Origin: Colimorpha sp964483145
GTDB lineage: Bacteria > Bacteroidota > Bacteroidia > Bacteroidales > P3
Assembly: GCA_964483145.1 (NCBI GenBank)
Contig: CAZAAK010000003.1
Coordinates: 1-60,594, forward strand
DNA length: 60,594 bases
Reading direction: 5' to 3'
The position numbers and the translations under genes were made by a program. The notes beneath the pieces were generated by a model. It was not told the DNA's origin. It worked only from the letters and a program-made list of their open reading frames with translations, and ran no database searches. Shown piece after piece: positions 44,328 through 52,862 of the stretch (positions are counted from its first letter, which is position 1; every line of letters begins with the position of its first letter).

Positions 44328-45044
44328 TTACCTCCGCCTTAAATAGCAACCATCTATAGGCTTCCTACTAATACCTTGCCGATATCTGTAATTCGTCCCC
44401 CCATCGGTAAGCACTGGAACTATTCGTTTCTCTCTCAGCACCTGTTGGGTCATATCGGAGTATCTTCCCCACGTATAAGCATAACAGTAAACAAAATGGG
44501 GATGCAGTTTCAAAATTTCGATGCACCTTCCCACCGAACTTGCAAATTCCTCTCTCGCCATCTGCGTTGCATCATTGTGCTCATAACCATGCATCCCTAT
44601 GGTAACCAAAGGTGATGTCAAACCCAACAGCTCATCCATTGTTATATATTGCGGCTCTTCGGCATAACCGTCTCTCTTGCTTTTACCATCCAAGTATTTT
44701 GGATTGACAAAAATCGTCAGCGGTATCTTTTGCTCCTCCAAAAATGGCAATATTCCCAGTACCGAACGAAAACCGTCATCGCATGTCAAAGCAGCATACC
44801 TCTTTTTTCGAAACAAATCGTTTTTGAGTTTGCTACAAACTTCTAGCAATGGTATGAATTCGTATTGCTCTTTGAGTATTAAGATATTCCTCTTGAACTC
44901 CTCTGTCGATGTCCAATCTATTCTTTCATTGACTCTCTCATCAAAGTTATCCGATACGGCATGAAAAACAAACACTTCTATTGGGCAGAGCAAGAACCTG
45001 TTTGCATGTTTGGCTATGCCTCTTACTATAGTCGAAGTCTCCAT
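44328..45044 (-). CDS. Polysaccharide deacetylase-family protein
   Basis: 238 aa NodB-fold protein. Motif 1 reads ALTCDDGFRSVLGIL with the two aspartates. Motif 2 is GMHGYEHNDA with the two metal-binding histidines. Unlike the second deacetylase-like protein at 35263, the metal site looks complete. The ATG at 45044 is preferred; a TTG lies three codons upstream. No signal peptide is evident, so it may act on a cytoplasmic lipid-linked glycan. Confidence 0.75.
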   Translation of the reverse strand: METSTIVRGIAKHANRFLLCPIEVFVFHAVSDNFDERVNERIDWTSTEEFKRNILILKEQYEFIPLLEVCSKLKNDLFRKKRYAALTCDDGFRSVLGILPFLEEQKIPLTIFVNPKYLDGKSKRDGYAEEPQYITMDELLGLTSPLVTIGMHGYEHNDATQMAREEFASSVGRCIEILKLHPHFVYCYAYTWGRYSDMTQQVLREKRIVPVLTDGGTNYRYRQGISRKPIDGCYLRRR

Positions 45045-45144
45045 TCGAACCAATTTACCAAATTCCTATTCCTCCTCTCCCCCAGAATACAATTCTCATC
45101 CATTTATCTAAGCGTAGACACTCTCTCCTATCACTTACACGTAA

Positions 45145-46068
45145 TTACTTCCCAATAACTATTCTTTTTACATTCTTGCCAAAAGTTTTGAACTTCCAAT
45201 TGATAGCGAACTCCTTCACTGCATACCTCAACGACTTGAATTTATTCACTTTCAGATAAGCCTCCACACTTTGCTGCAAGGTCTCACAATACACACGCTT
45301 TGTGGCAGGCTCATGTATTTTTCTGTATAGTTCTCCATCTATCGGAAGGTACACCTTGCTGTACTCAATTGGTGAAAGCATCGAAGCCACTCCGCCCGAA
45401 TGTATTCTATACACCCCTCCCACAAACGAGAATATATATCCTTTGCCAACCTTTAGGAAATTGTATATTTCATGCGTGTCACGGTAATACTTGAAGTTCT
45501 TCTGCCACTGAGGGCTGAACAACTCTCTCCTAAACATCATTGTCAGAGGTTGCGTTATCCAGTCTTTAAAAAACATGTCTACTGTAACATCCACCCCAGA
45601 TTGACCTTCTTTAAACAAGGCGCTGCAATTGTCTTCTCCAAATTTGCCACTCTCTTCATATAAGTGCCTGCATCTATGAAAACAAATGGAATATTCTGGG
45701 TGACTTTCCAGGAAATCGACCTGTTTTTGCAACTTCATCGTATCCGTCCAATAATCATCCCCTTCGCACGAGGCTATGTACTTGCCCCTCGCCCGAGAAT
45801 AGTTAAAGGCTATATCCATTCTCCCCCTGTACCCGTTCGAAAATTTGTTCTCTGTTTCGTACAACGGGAAAATTTTGTCCGGATACTTATGCTCATACTC
45901 GCGCAGAATCGCATCTGTACCATCTGTTGATGCATCGTCGTGGACCAATATCTCTATTGGGAATGTGGTCTCTTGCATCAAAAAACCATCCAAGCATTGC
46001 CGTACGAACTTGGCATGATTGTATGTCAAGCAACAGATGCTGACCAGTGGCTCTTTTTTACTGCTCAT
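45145..46068 (-). CDS. GT2-family glycosyltransferase
   Basis: 307 aa GT-A transferase with VSICCLTYNHAKFVRQCLDG, EILVHDDASTDGTDAI and the metal site YIASCEGDDYWTD. The subfamily resembles those adding sugars to O-antigen repeat units. It overlaps the ATP-grasp gene by 11 bp, which links it functionally to the non-sugar enzyme set upstream. Confidence 0.88.
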   Translation of the reverse strand: MSSKKEPLVSICCLTYNHAKFVRQCLDGFLMQETTFPIEILVHDDASTDGTDAILREYEHKYPDKIFPLYETENKFSNGYRGRMDIAFNYSRARGKYIASCEGDDYWTDTMKLQKQVDFLESHPEYSICFHRCRHLYEESGKFGEDNCSALFKEGQSGVDVTVDMFFKDWITQPLTMMFRRELFSPQWQKNFKYYRDTHEIYNFLKVGKGYIFSFVGGVYRIHSGGVASMLSPIEYSKVYLPIDGELYRKIHEPATKRVYCETLQQSVEAYLKVNKFKSLRYAVKEFAINWKFKTFGKNVKRIVIGK

Positions 46069-47287
46069 ACTCTATTACAAACCTCTCATCAATCTCATGC
46101 TGAAGATTCTCCATAGCCTTGCGGTTTTCTGTACATGCCACATAAAAACCAATTCTATTGCCCCCGTCTGTAGGCCGATGGATCTCATCTCCCTCTTTAA
46201 AGTTCAGTTGCCAACACAACACATCCTCTCTGGAATCCAAAAAATCCGTTCCCTTTATGCTGCGAACTATGCCGCCAGTCTCTGTTGTATCAAAGATTTT
46301 TATCACAGCCACCTTTTCAGTACGCAATTGCGCCTGACTTATCTTCTCTTTCACCTCCTTCCCCACAAACATATCAATCAGCAAGCCATAATTGTCAATT
46401 CCTGTCATAGCAGGCACCACATGCGACGAAATCAGATTGCCTCCGCCTCGGGCACCTATTTCCAAGAGATAAAACTCGCCGTTCTCATATCTATATTCGG
46501 CATGCGTAAATCCAAAAGGCAATCCCGACATATCCACAAACTGGTTGTTTATCTGACGCAACCGGTCGTAGTCATACTTTGGATTACTATAAGAAAAGTA
46601 CAGATAGTTATCCAAATTCCGATTATATTCACACTGCTCCTTTTCCGATATCGCCAAACTTACATGGCCATCAGGCATCTTAATACCATCAACGGAAAAT
46701 TCTGAGCCGGAAATAAACCGTTCGCATATAACAGCATGCCGATGATGCGAGAAGCCTATGGAAACATCAAATAACGCCCTTAGTTGCTTCTCTGCATCTA
46801 TGGTAAACACTCCACGACTACTATTGGCATCTATGGGCTTTATTACCATCTTATGGCCTCCGTCGTTCGGGCATTCCATTTCTTTGAAAAAAGCCACCGC
46901 CTCCTCAATGGATTCACACACCCTATATTCCGGGCAAGGTAGCTGATGATCACGACAGAAATCCCTCATCTTTGACTTGTCGGTATACAGCAAAGCCATC
47001 GGTTCTGTCTGCGAAGGCAGACCAAGCCGGCTCGATACGTAAGCTAGTGTGGGCGTTGCTATATCGCATTCGTCCGACATCACCGCCACTACATTCAATC
47101 TTTTTGCCGCAGCTAGCACTGTCTCCCTATCCAAAATATCCAAATACACTATCTCATCGGCATATTCGAACGCTGGGGCCTCACGATAAGGGTGGACTAC
47201 TGCCACTTTGTAACCTCTTTGCTTGAGCCTTTTTATTAGCGGTATCTGCCATACTGTACCTGGCATTACCATAACCATCTCTGCCAT
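46058..47287 (-). CDS. ATP-grasp ligase
   Basis: 409 aa. After a Rossmann-like N-terminal domain, the ATP-grasp fold carries YTDKSKMRDFCRDHQLPCPE, MVIKPIDANSSRGVF and the metal-binding end FYLLEIGARGGGNLISSHVV. Such enzymes join a carboxylate to an amine or thiol through an acyl-phosphate. The three-gene run of aldolase, Rossmann protein and this ligase, with gaps of 3-68 bp, suggests that the product of the first two is ligated by this one. Possible acceptor: an amino sugar or amino acid. Two in-frame ATGs lie just after the start chosen. Confidence 0.8.
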   Translation of the reverse strand: MAEMVMVMPGTVWQIPLIKRLKQRGYKVAVVHPYREAPAFEYADEIVYLDILDRETVLAAAKRLNVVAVMSDECDIATPTLAYVSSRLGLPSQTEPMALLYTDKSKMRDFCRDHQLPCPEYRVCESIEEAVAFFKEMECPNDGGHKMVIKPIDANSSRGVFTIDAEKQLRALFDVSIGFSHHRHAVICERFISGSEFSVDGIKMPDGHVSLAISEKEQCEYNRNLDNYLYFSYSNPKYDYDRLRQINNQFVDMSGLPFGFTHAEYRYENGEFYLLEIGARGGGNLISSHVVPAMTGIDNYGLLIDMFVGKEVKEKISQAQLRTEKVAVIKIFDTTETGGIVRSIKGTDFLDSREDVLCWQLNFKEGDEIHRPTDGGNRIGFYVACTENRKAMENLQHEIDERFVIEYEQ

Positions 47288-47289
47288 TG

Positions 47290-48309
47290 TTAAATAAGTT
47301 TTTTTATCCGATTCATATTGTTTTGGTCTTCTTCCGATAGACCCCGTTTGAAAGTTCCGTCACCATTGGCTATACCAAACACAACATGTGCATCATTGCA
47401 ATTATCCACAACCACATCTCCCAGTTCCCCCATATATCCTCCACTTACAACCGAGATGCCCCCTACGGATGTCCTTCCCAAACGACAACTGACCAACTCA
47501 CTTGTCTCCATCAAATTTACTACCATCCCCGAAATCCCAGCTCTGTCGTCCGAACGATATACCTTTGCTCCACTTTGCCTCTGTCGCTTCAAGAAGTCTT
47601 GCGAAAAGTTACTAATTCCTATATCGTATATCTGACCAAACTCCATTGTGGACAAATCTTCCATGAACGAGCACCTCGACTGTATCTCACAACCCACCAA
47701 TATATCATATTGCATCCCCAGAGCCATGGCCGTTTTATGAATATACGACGACTCTATCTCCATCCTTCCTCCCGTCACTGGGAACGACAGCGTTGGATAC
47801 TCTTTCTCAAATACATACACATCTATTCCCTTGCCTATCAGCTCCAACACCATTCGCGTGGCCAATGCATTCTTCCCAACAAGCAACAAGCGGCTTTCGA
47901 AAATCGTCTTCATCGACTCTTTTTGCTCTACTTCTAGCATGAACGCTATCGCCGACGAAACCCAAGTGGAATAATCACTATAAAATGCTATCGGTATGCC
48001 ATAATCCATTGCTAGTTTTGCTGCCATTGCATGTATTTCCCTCGTATTTTTCCGTTTGAGGTCTATGTCCATCATTATAGTATCTACTATACCGACCGAA
48101 CGCCCTATCAAGTACGGTAGACTGATTTCATCTCCCAACGAGACAAAACCAATGATATTCGAAATACTTTCCCTCACCGCTGGCACACAAACCTCCAAAT
48201 CCTCTTCTTTTGTATGCTGAAGCAAAATAAGAACAGACCGTTTGTTTGTTAGCCTAACCAAACTTTCCATCTCATCGAGCATCTGCCCGTACCTCTGCTT
48301 TATATCCAT
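47290..48309 (-). CDS. Unassigned protein with a Rossmann-like core
   Basis: 339 aa, not recognised as a known family. The N-terminal third is helical (MDIKQRYGQMLDEMESLVRL, with VCVPAVRESISNIIG). The middle holds a dinucleotide-binding-like strand-loop-helix (RLLLVGKNALATRMVLELIG) followed by the acidic strand end VYVFEKE. The C-terminal part is Gly/Val rich (GRTSVGGISVVSGGYMGEL). No catalytic motif can be named. It stands between the DRE-TIM aldolase and the ATP-grasp ligase, only 2 bp from the latter. A dehydrogenase step in the same pathway is an inference from position. Confidence 0.6.
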   Translation of the reverse strand: MDIKQRYGQMLDEMESLVRLTNKRSVLILLQHTKEEDLEVCVPAVRESISNIIGFVSLGDEISLPYLIGRSVGIVDTIMMDIDLKRKNTREIHAMAAKLAMDYGIPIAFYSDYSTWVSSAIAFMLEVEQKESMKTIFESRLLLVGKNALATRMVLELIGKGIDVYVFEKEYPTLSFPVTGGRMEIESSYIHKTAMALGMQYDILVGCEIQSRCSFMEDLSTMEFGQIYDIGISNFSQDFLKRQRQSGAKVYRSDDRAGISGMVVNLMETSELVSCRLGRTSVGGISVVSGGYMGELGDVVVDNCNDAHVVFGIANGDGTFKRGLSEEDQNNMNRIKKLI

Positions 48310-48376
48310 ATTAGCAAGTATTTCAATTGATATTCCTTTATCTAAGCCTCTAATTCAGCCACCAAATCTGCGGTTG

Positions 48377-49396
48377 CTACAAATCTTTGTGAAAATATGC
48401 TGGGGCATACTCGAATCTTTGACCTCTTTTTAACCTATATGCGGCCAAATCGAAAAGTTCCTCCGAGGGATTAATCACATTAATCTTGCACACCTCAGCC
48501 ATCAACAAATCCGAGTCCACCCCATACTTTTCGGATGCCTTTTCCAATCGATCCGTAAATGAGTCATGAAAATTATTTATTCCAATATTTATCTCTCTCT
48601 TAGTGTTGCCCGAATGCAAAAATTTTCCCACCACCTTCTCTCCTTTATCCGCTAGCTCCAATGCATTGCAATTGTTTGGTATCAAATTCGCCTTTTGGCA
48701 GATAGCCACCAGCGATTCAGTATGCGCATTGCCAGCACCCCTGCCCAATCCCAGGAGAGTCCCGTCCACGAAATCGGCTCCTGCACCTATTGCCGCAAAA
48801 CTGTTGCCATTGGCCAATTGCAAGTTGTTGTGTCCATGAAATCCCACCGAAATACTGTAAAATTCCTTTATGGCTCTTACATATTCCGACACTTGGTCAG
48901 GCAACATCCCCCCTGCTGAATCCACCAAATACAAACAGTCTGCCCCCGCATCAACAACTCCTTTGGCTATCCGCACCAATTTGTACCTGCTGACAGCATA
49001 TGTCTTCATCAGGTTACAACTAACCCACAATCCCAACGACTTGGCATAACCGATGTACTCAAATGTGGTTTCTATCTCCGTAACATTATTCCCAACCCTT
49101 ACAAAGCCTCCCCCATTGTCCCTGAACCACTCCAAATCCTCTTTCCTTCCAACTTCCGGATAAAAAAACATTCCTAGCAGAGAGTTTCCTTTGCAAGGCA
49201 TGCAAGCCTTCATGTAATACTCATCCGTGGGTACTGTTGCCTTGCTATGATATCCAAGACCATGCGAAGTGCCTACCTCTATATATTTTATCCCAACAGA
49301 AGAAAGTGTGGAAACAATTGTCCTTAGCGTTTCTTCATCCCACATGTCCTTGGTTACATACCCACCGTCCCGTATGGTGCAGTCCAATATATTCAT
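48377..49396 (-). CDS. DRE-TIM aldolase/lyase (HMGL-like)
   Basis: 339 aa TIM-barrel enzyme of the HMG-CoA lyase/4-hydroxy-2-oxovalerate aldolase family. The metal-binding signature is NILDCTIRDGGYVTKDMW, and the second metal site is VGFHGHNNLQLANGNS. Members cleave or form C-C bonds of 2-keto or hydroxy acids, but the substrate is open. The ATG at 49396 is preferred over a TTG three codons before. It precedes the Rossmann and ATP-grasp genes and follows a GT2. Members in O-antigen loci are thought to make unusual acids; here this is inferred. Confidence 0.8.
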   Translation of the reverse strand: MNILDCTIRDGGYVTKDMWDEETLRTIVSTLSSVGIKYIEVGTSHGLGYHSKATVPTDEYYMKACMPCKGNSLLGMFFYPEVGRKEDLEWFRDNGGGFVRVGNNVTEIETTFEYIGYAKSLGLWVSCNLMKTYAVSRYKLVRIAKGVVDAGADCLYLVDSAGGMLPDQVSEYVRAIKEFYSISVGFHGHNNLQLANGNSFAAIGAGADFVDGTLLGLGRGAGNAHTESLVAICQKANLIPNNCNALELADKGEKVVGKFLHSGNTKREINIGINNFHDSFTDRLEKASEKYGVDSDLLMAEVCKINVINPSEELFDLAAYRLKRGQRFEYAPAYFHKDL

Positions 49397-49428
49397 CTTT
49401 CGCAATTTACAAATTTATCTCCACCGAA

Positions 49429-50466
49429 CTAATCGCCCAACAGCAAATCCCTCAACCTGTCTTTGTCCTTTTTTTTGGTTGCCGTGCCGGTCACAATCTG
49501 CTTATATAATACCAATATCCTAAACAACCGTATCCTGTCCATAATCCAATTTTGCCCACCGGCATAGTATTGGAAAATGAAGCCCTTAAATTGTGCTATG
49601 TATTGTTTGGTCGAAGACTTTAATCGGATCTTGCGAAAAATGGACCGCTTCAGCAGATGCACCAATTCGAGATTTGGTCCGGTCAAAAACAAATCACCTA
49701 ACTTAGGTATCAACTGCGCATGCTCATATGGTAACAATGCATAGCCTACCAACCGGTCATCCCCTTTGTCCGAATTGCTGATGCTACCACTATATTGCAC
49801 CCACACATAATCAGCCCGATCAATAAACTTTACCAGACCAAATTGCATATGGTACAAGGTGATTACCGTATCGTCGTACCATTTCCCGTACAACTCAGCT
49901 GGGTTTTCATTTTTGTTCCTGCGAATCATATAAGTCGGGTTCAAGCCTTGAAAACCGTTCAGTATAATGCATCCTGGGTTCATTTTTTGCCCATCTTTCA
50001 ACATCGGACTCTCTGGCCACGCATAACCCGATTCGAGCGGGGCCCCATCATTCACTTGCCATGCTCGTTGCTGGCACATCACACAATCAGGATTCTCCAA
50101 CAGAGCATCCACCTGCTTCTGATAAATATCTTCAGCCTTCAGATAGTCATCTGCATCGATATTGACAAAAAAATCCCCCCTAGCATTTTTGTACGCATTT
50201 GCCTTGTTCCATCCGCACCGTTCCGACCGCGTAACTGGGTTACATTCATCGGAATTGCACTTAACTCCACGAACTATATCCGGATACCTGTTCTCATACC
50301 TCTCAATCAACTCCCATGTCCCATCCTTAGATCGGTCGTCCGAAACCACAACCTCGTATCTTACATTCAAACGTTGGCTCAAAACACTATCCAAACATCT
50401 TGGCAACAAATCCACTTGGTTGTGCGAAACAACTAAGATGCTCAGCACTATGCCCGAATTGTCCAT
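49429..50466 (-). CDS. GT2-family glycosyltransferase
   Basis: 345 aa from the ATG at 50466 (MDNSGIVLSILVVSHNQVDL). A TTG at 50505 is preceded by GGAGG, but these bases are also the last codons of wzt, so the match may be chance. Motifs: VVVSDDRSKDGTWEL and the metal site FVNIDADDYLKAED. It is placed directly after wzt. The donor sugar cannot be named. Confidence 0.88.
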   Translation of the reverse strand: MDNSGIVLSILVVSHNQVDLLPRCLDSVLSQRLNVRYEVVVSDDRSKDGTWELIERYENRYPDIVRGVKCNSDECNPVTRSERCGWNKANAYKNARGDFFVNIDADDYLKAEDIYQKQVDALLENPDCVMCQQRAWQVNDGAPLESGYAWPESPMLKDGQKMNPGCIILNGFQGLNPTYMIRRNKNENPAELYGKWYDDTVITLYHMQFGLVKFIDRADYVWVQYSGSISNSDKGDDRLVGYALLPYEHAQLIPKLGDLFLTGPNLELVHLLKRSIFRKIRLKSSTKQYIAQFKGFIFQYYAGGQNWIMDRIRLFRILVLYKQIVTGTATKKKDKDRLRDLLLGD

Positions 50467-50508
50467 TTCGTCGTATTGTGGCGTTGTATTGTCAGCGTGA
50501 ACCAATTG

Positions 50509-51747
50509 CTACCTCCATTCTGATTGCAACACCACCTTGGAATAAGAATCGTATGGGGTGATCCGCTTGATAAAGACTTCATTCTGCGTAACTCTGAATC
50601 GTATACATCCCATAACCTCGTCGTATGTCGTGTACGGATTACCCACCCATATGTTGGATGTATAACAACCCGGCGCAAGGTTGATATTCTTTATACGGCA
50701 ATGTACAGTCCTTTTCTCACCCTTATTCATGTGAGGGATACTATACTTGTCATCGTAGTTCGACACGTGTGCTAATTGATTCCCCAACTCATCTTTGATA
50801 TCAAAACTGATGTCCACCATTTCGACTTCTCTAACAGCCTCCAAATCCACCACTATCTCTAGATCTTCACCTAGGGAAATTGTACCGCTGCTCATCCTCG
50901 AGTCTCTCACCCTCACTCCGCCATTGCCCGTGCGGTTGAAATCGTTCACAGTCTTCATGCCTCCTAGGTAATAATCCACAACATCACCCACATCACCCAC
51001 CTTCTCCACCATGCCGTTCTTTAGGAGGATACCGTGACGGCACAATTGTTGGATGCTCGCCATGTTATGACTCACAAACAACACCGTGCGGCCCTCACCC
51101 CGGCTCACATCTTGCATCTTACCTATTGCCTTCTTCTGAAATTCTGCATCACCCACCGCAAGCACCTCGTCAACCACTAGAATCTCCGGCTCCAAAAATG
51201 CCGCCACGGCAAATCCCAACCGCACTGTCATGCCCGAACTATAACGCTTTACAGGTGTGTCGATGTATCTTTCGCACCCGCTGAAATCGATTATTTCGTC
51301 CAGTTTGTGCGATATCTCCGCCTTTGTCATCCCCAAAATGGCGCCATTCAGGTAGATATTTTCCCTTCCCGTCATCTCGGGATGAAAACCGGTACCCACT
51401 TCCAAGAGCGACCCAATCCTCCCCCTAGCCTTGATGGTGCCTGTCGTTGGCCCCGTCACTTTCGAAAGCAACTTCAACAGAGTGCTTTTGCCAGCCCCGT
51501 TCCTACCGATAATGCCTATCACATCTCCTTGCTCTACCTTGAAGTCTATGTCCTTCAAAGCCCACACATACTCGCTGTCCGCTTTCTTCGAGCGGTCGTT
51601 TTCCGACCCTATTTTCAAATAAGGGTCTTCCTTCCCCATAATATTTACTGTCCACCAACGGTTCAGGTCATGGCTCAACGTTCTTGTCGACACCAATCCC
51701 AGCCTATATTGCTTGGACACATGATCAAATTCTATTGCTGTTGACAT
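50509..51747 (-). CDS. wzt: ABC transporter ATPase Wzt with C-terminal glycan-binding domain
   Basis: 412 aa nucleotide-binding subunit of a polysaccharide exporter. Walker A GRNGAGKSTLLKLL, ABC signature YSSGMTVRLGFAVAA and Walker B EILVVDEVLAVGD are intact. From about residue 265 a beta-rich Wzt_C-like domain follows (GTISLGEDLEIVVDLEAV), which in O9a-type systems recognises a terminal modification on the glycan before export. It should energise the Wzm permease encoded upstream. Between the two genes lie a glf remnant and a 182-bp gap. Confidence 0.9.
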   Translation of the reverse strand: MSTAIEFDHVSKQYRLGLVSTRTLSHDLNRWWTVNIMGKEDPYLKIGSENDRSKKADSEYVWALKDIDFKVEQGDVIGIIGRNGAGKSTLLKLLSKVTGPTTGTIKARGRIGSLLEVGTGFHPEMTGRENIYLNGAILGMTKAEISHKLDEIIDFSGCERYIDTPVKRYSSGMTVRLGFAVAAFLEPEILVVDEVLAVGDAEFQKKAIGKMQDVSRGEGRTVLFVSHNMASIQQLCRHGILLKNGMVEKVGDVGDVVDYYLGGMKTVNDFNRTGNGGVRVRDSRMSSGTISLGEDLEIVVDLEAVREVEMVDISFDIKDELGNQLAHVSNYDDKYSIPHMNKGEKRTVHCRIKNINLAPGCYTSNIWVGNPYTTYDEVMGCIRFRVTQNEVFIKRITPYDSYSKVVLQSEWR

Positions 51748-51780
51748 ATTTTCTCAATCGTTCTTTCTACTGTATAGCCC

Positions 51781-51925
51781 CTATCGGAACAGTATATCCC
51801 TCTTGATCATCACCCCCTCTAGAGTAGGGGCCATGTCGTAGTATTTGTATTGGGCGAGCCTCCCTCCAAGAAATCACATTCTCTTCCCTCTCTGCTAGCC
51901 CTTGGTATTGCTACTGGAGGGCATC
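51781..51925 (-). pseudogene. glf: Remnant of UDP-galactopyranose mutase (glf) C-terminus
   Basis: The wzm-wzt gap encodes, on the minus strand, QYQGLAEREENVI and, after a frameshift, FLGGRLAQYKYYDM, ending at a stop at 51781-51783. This is the conserved C-terminal UGM signature (NVIFGGRLxEYKYYDM). An in-frame stop and the frameshift show it is dead, and the rest of the ~370-codon gene is gone. UGM makes UDP-galactofuranose, so this strain or an ancestor likely once put galactofuranose into the polysaccharide. Position between wzm and wzt supports loss by deletion. Confidence 0.8.
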
Positions 51926-51929
51926 ACTT

Positions 51930-52802
51930 TTAAACTGTATCCATAAAACTCTTCTGCGTCCTGTTAAATACCAACACGCCAAAGAATAGCAACGCTACAA
52001 GAAAGAGCAAACTGTACAGTAGCCACCCCCAACCTATGAACTCTCCGGCCCCCAAAGCACCGTGTTTGAAAGTTTCCAACACTGGTGTCACAGGATTTAA
52101 TCGCATGACAGTATACAAGTCCATTCCTGCAACCACCTTCCCCTTTACCATGCTCAAGGGATAAACAATCGGGGTAGCATACATCCACAAACTAGTCAGG
52201 AACGAAAACAGAATGCTCAAATCACGATACTTGGTCGTCATGCTCGAAATCAACAAACCAAAGCCAAGCGACAGCCCTGCCATCATCACTATCAAGACTG
52301 GGAACAGCAACAAGTACCAGTTCGGACAAGCCGTACATCCGCCCTTAATGGCATAAATCAGATACACCACAACGAACAGACCCATCTGTATACCAAACCG
52401 CAGCAAATTGGAAGTGACGTTTGCCAGCGGGGTCACTAGCCTCGGAAAGTAGACCTTGCCGAACAATCCGGCATTCGACACAAATGTACTTGAGGTCTTG
52501 TTCAAACAATCCGAAAAATATTGCCACAAACAAGTTCCCGCCAAATAAAACAATGGTTGGGGAATGCCATCGGTAGCAATGCCCGCAATGCCGCCAAATA
52601 CCACCATGTACATGAACACGGTCATTATGGGCTGTATCACAAACCACGCCGGCCCCAGAACCGTCTGCTTGTACTGTGTGATGATGTTCCTTTTAACAAA
52701 TAACGCAAACAAATCGCGGTAACGCCACAATTCCTTCACATCCACAGCCAACAATTTGTCTTTTGGCTTGATGACGGTTGTCCACTCTTGAGTCTCACTC
52801 AT
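51930..52802 (-). CDS. wzm: ABC transporter permease Wzm
   Basis: 290 aa from the ATG at 52802 (six residues after another ATG at 52820). A typical ABC-2 polysaccharide permease: LGPAWFVIQPIMTVFMYMVV near the start, about six transmembrane helices, and LWMYATPIVYPLSMVKGK near the end. It exports lipid-linked O-antigen-type glycan across the inner membrane with Wzt. The presence of an ABC exporter and a Wza/Wzc pair in one locus is notable. It follows the sugar transferase by 60 bp. Confidence 0.9.
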   Translation of the reverse strand: MSETQEWTTVIKPKDKLLAVDVKELWRYRDLFALFVKRNIITQYKQTVLGPAWFVIQPIMTVFMYMVVFGGIAGIATDGIPQPLFYLAGTCLWQYFSDCLNKTSSTFVSNAGLFGKVYFPRLVTPLANVTSNLLRFGIQMGLFVVVYLIYAIKGGCTACPNWYLLLFPVLIVMMAGLSLGFGLLISSMTTKYRDLSILFSFLTSLWMYATPIVYPLSMVKGKVVAGMDLYTVMRLNPVTPVLETFKHGALGAGEFIGWGWLLYSLLFLVALLFFGVLVFNRTQKSFMDTV

Positions 52803-52862
52803 ATTCCGTTCTCTTTTCATTTTTCAATTGCACCAGCATTTCGACTTTACGCCCGAGACACA

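Noticed and set aside
50467..50505. Upstream TTG start for the GT2 gene with a GGAGG motif
   Set aside because: The motif is part of the last codons of wzt and Shine-Dalgarno signals are weak in this group; the ATG at 50466 starts directly at the GT2 fold.
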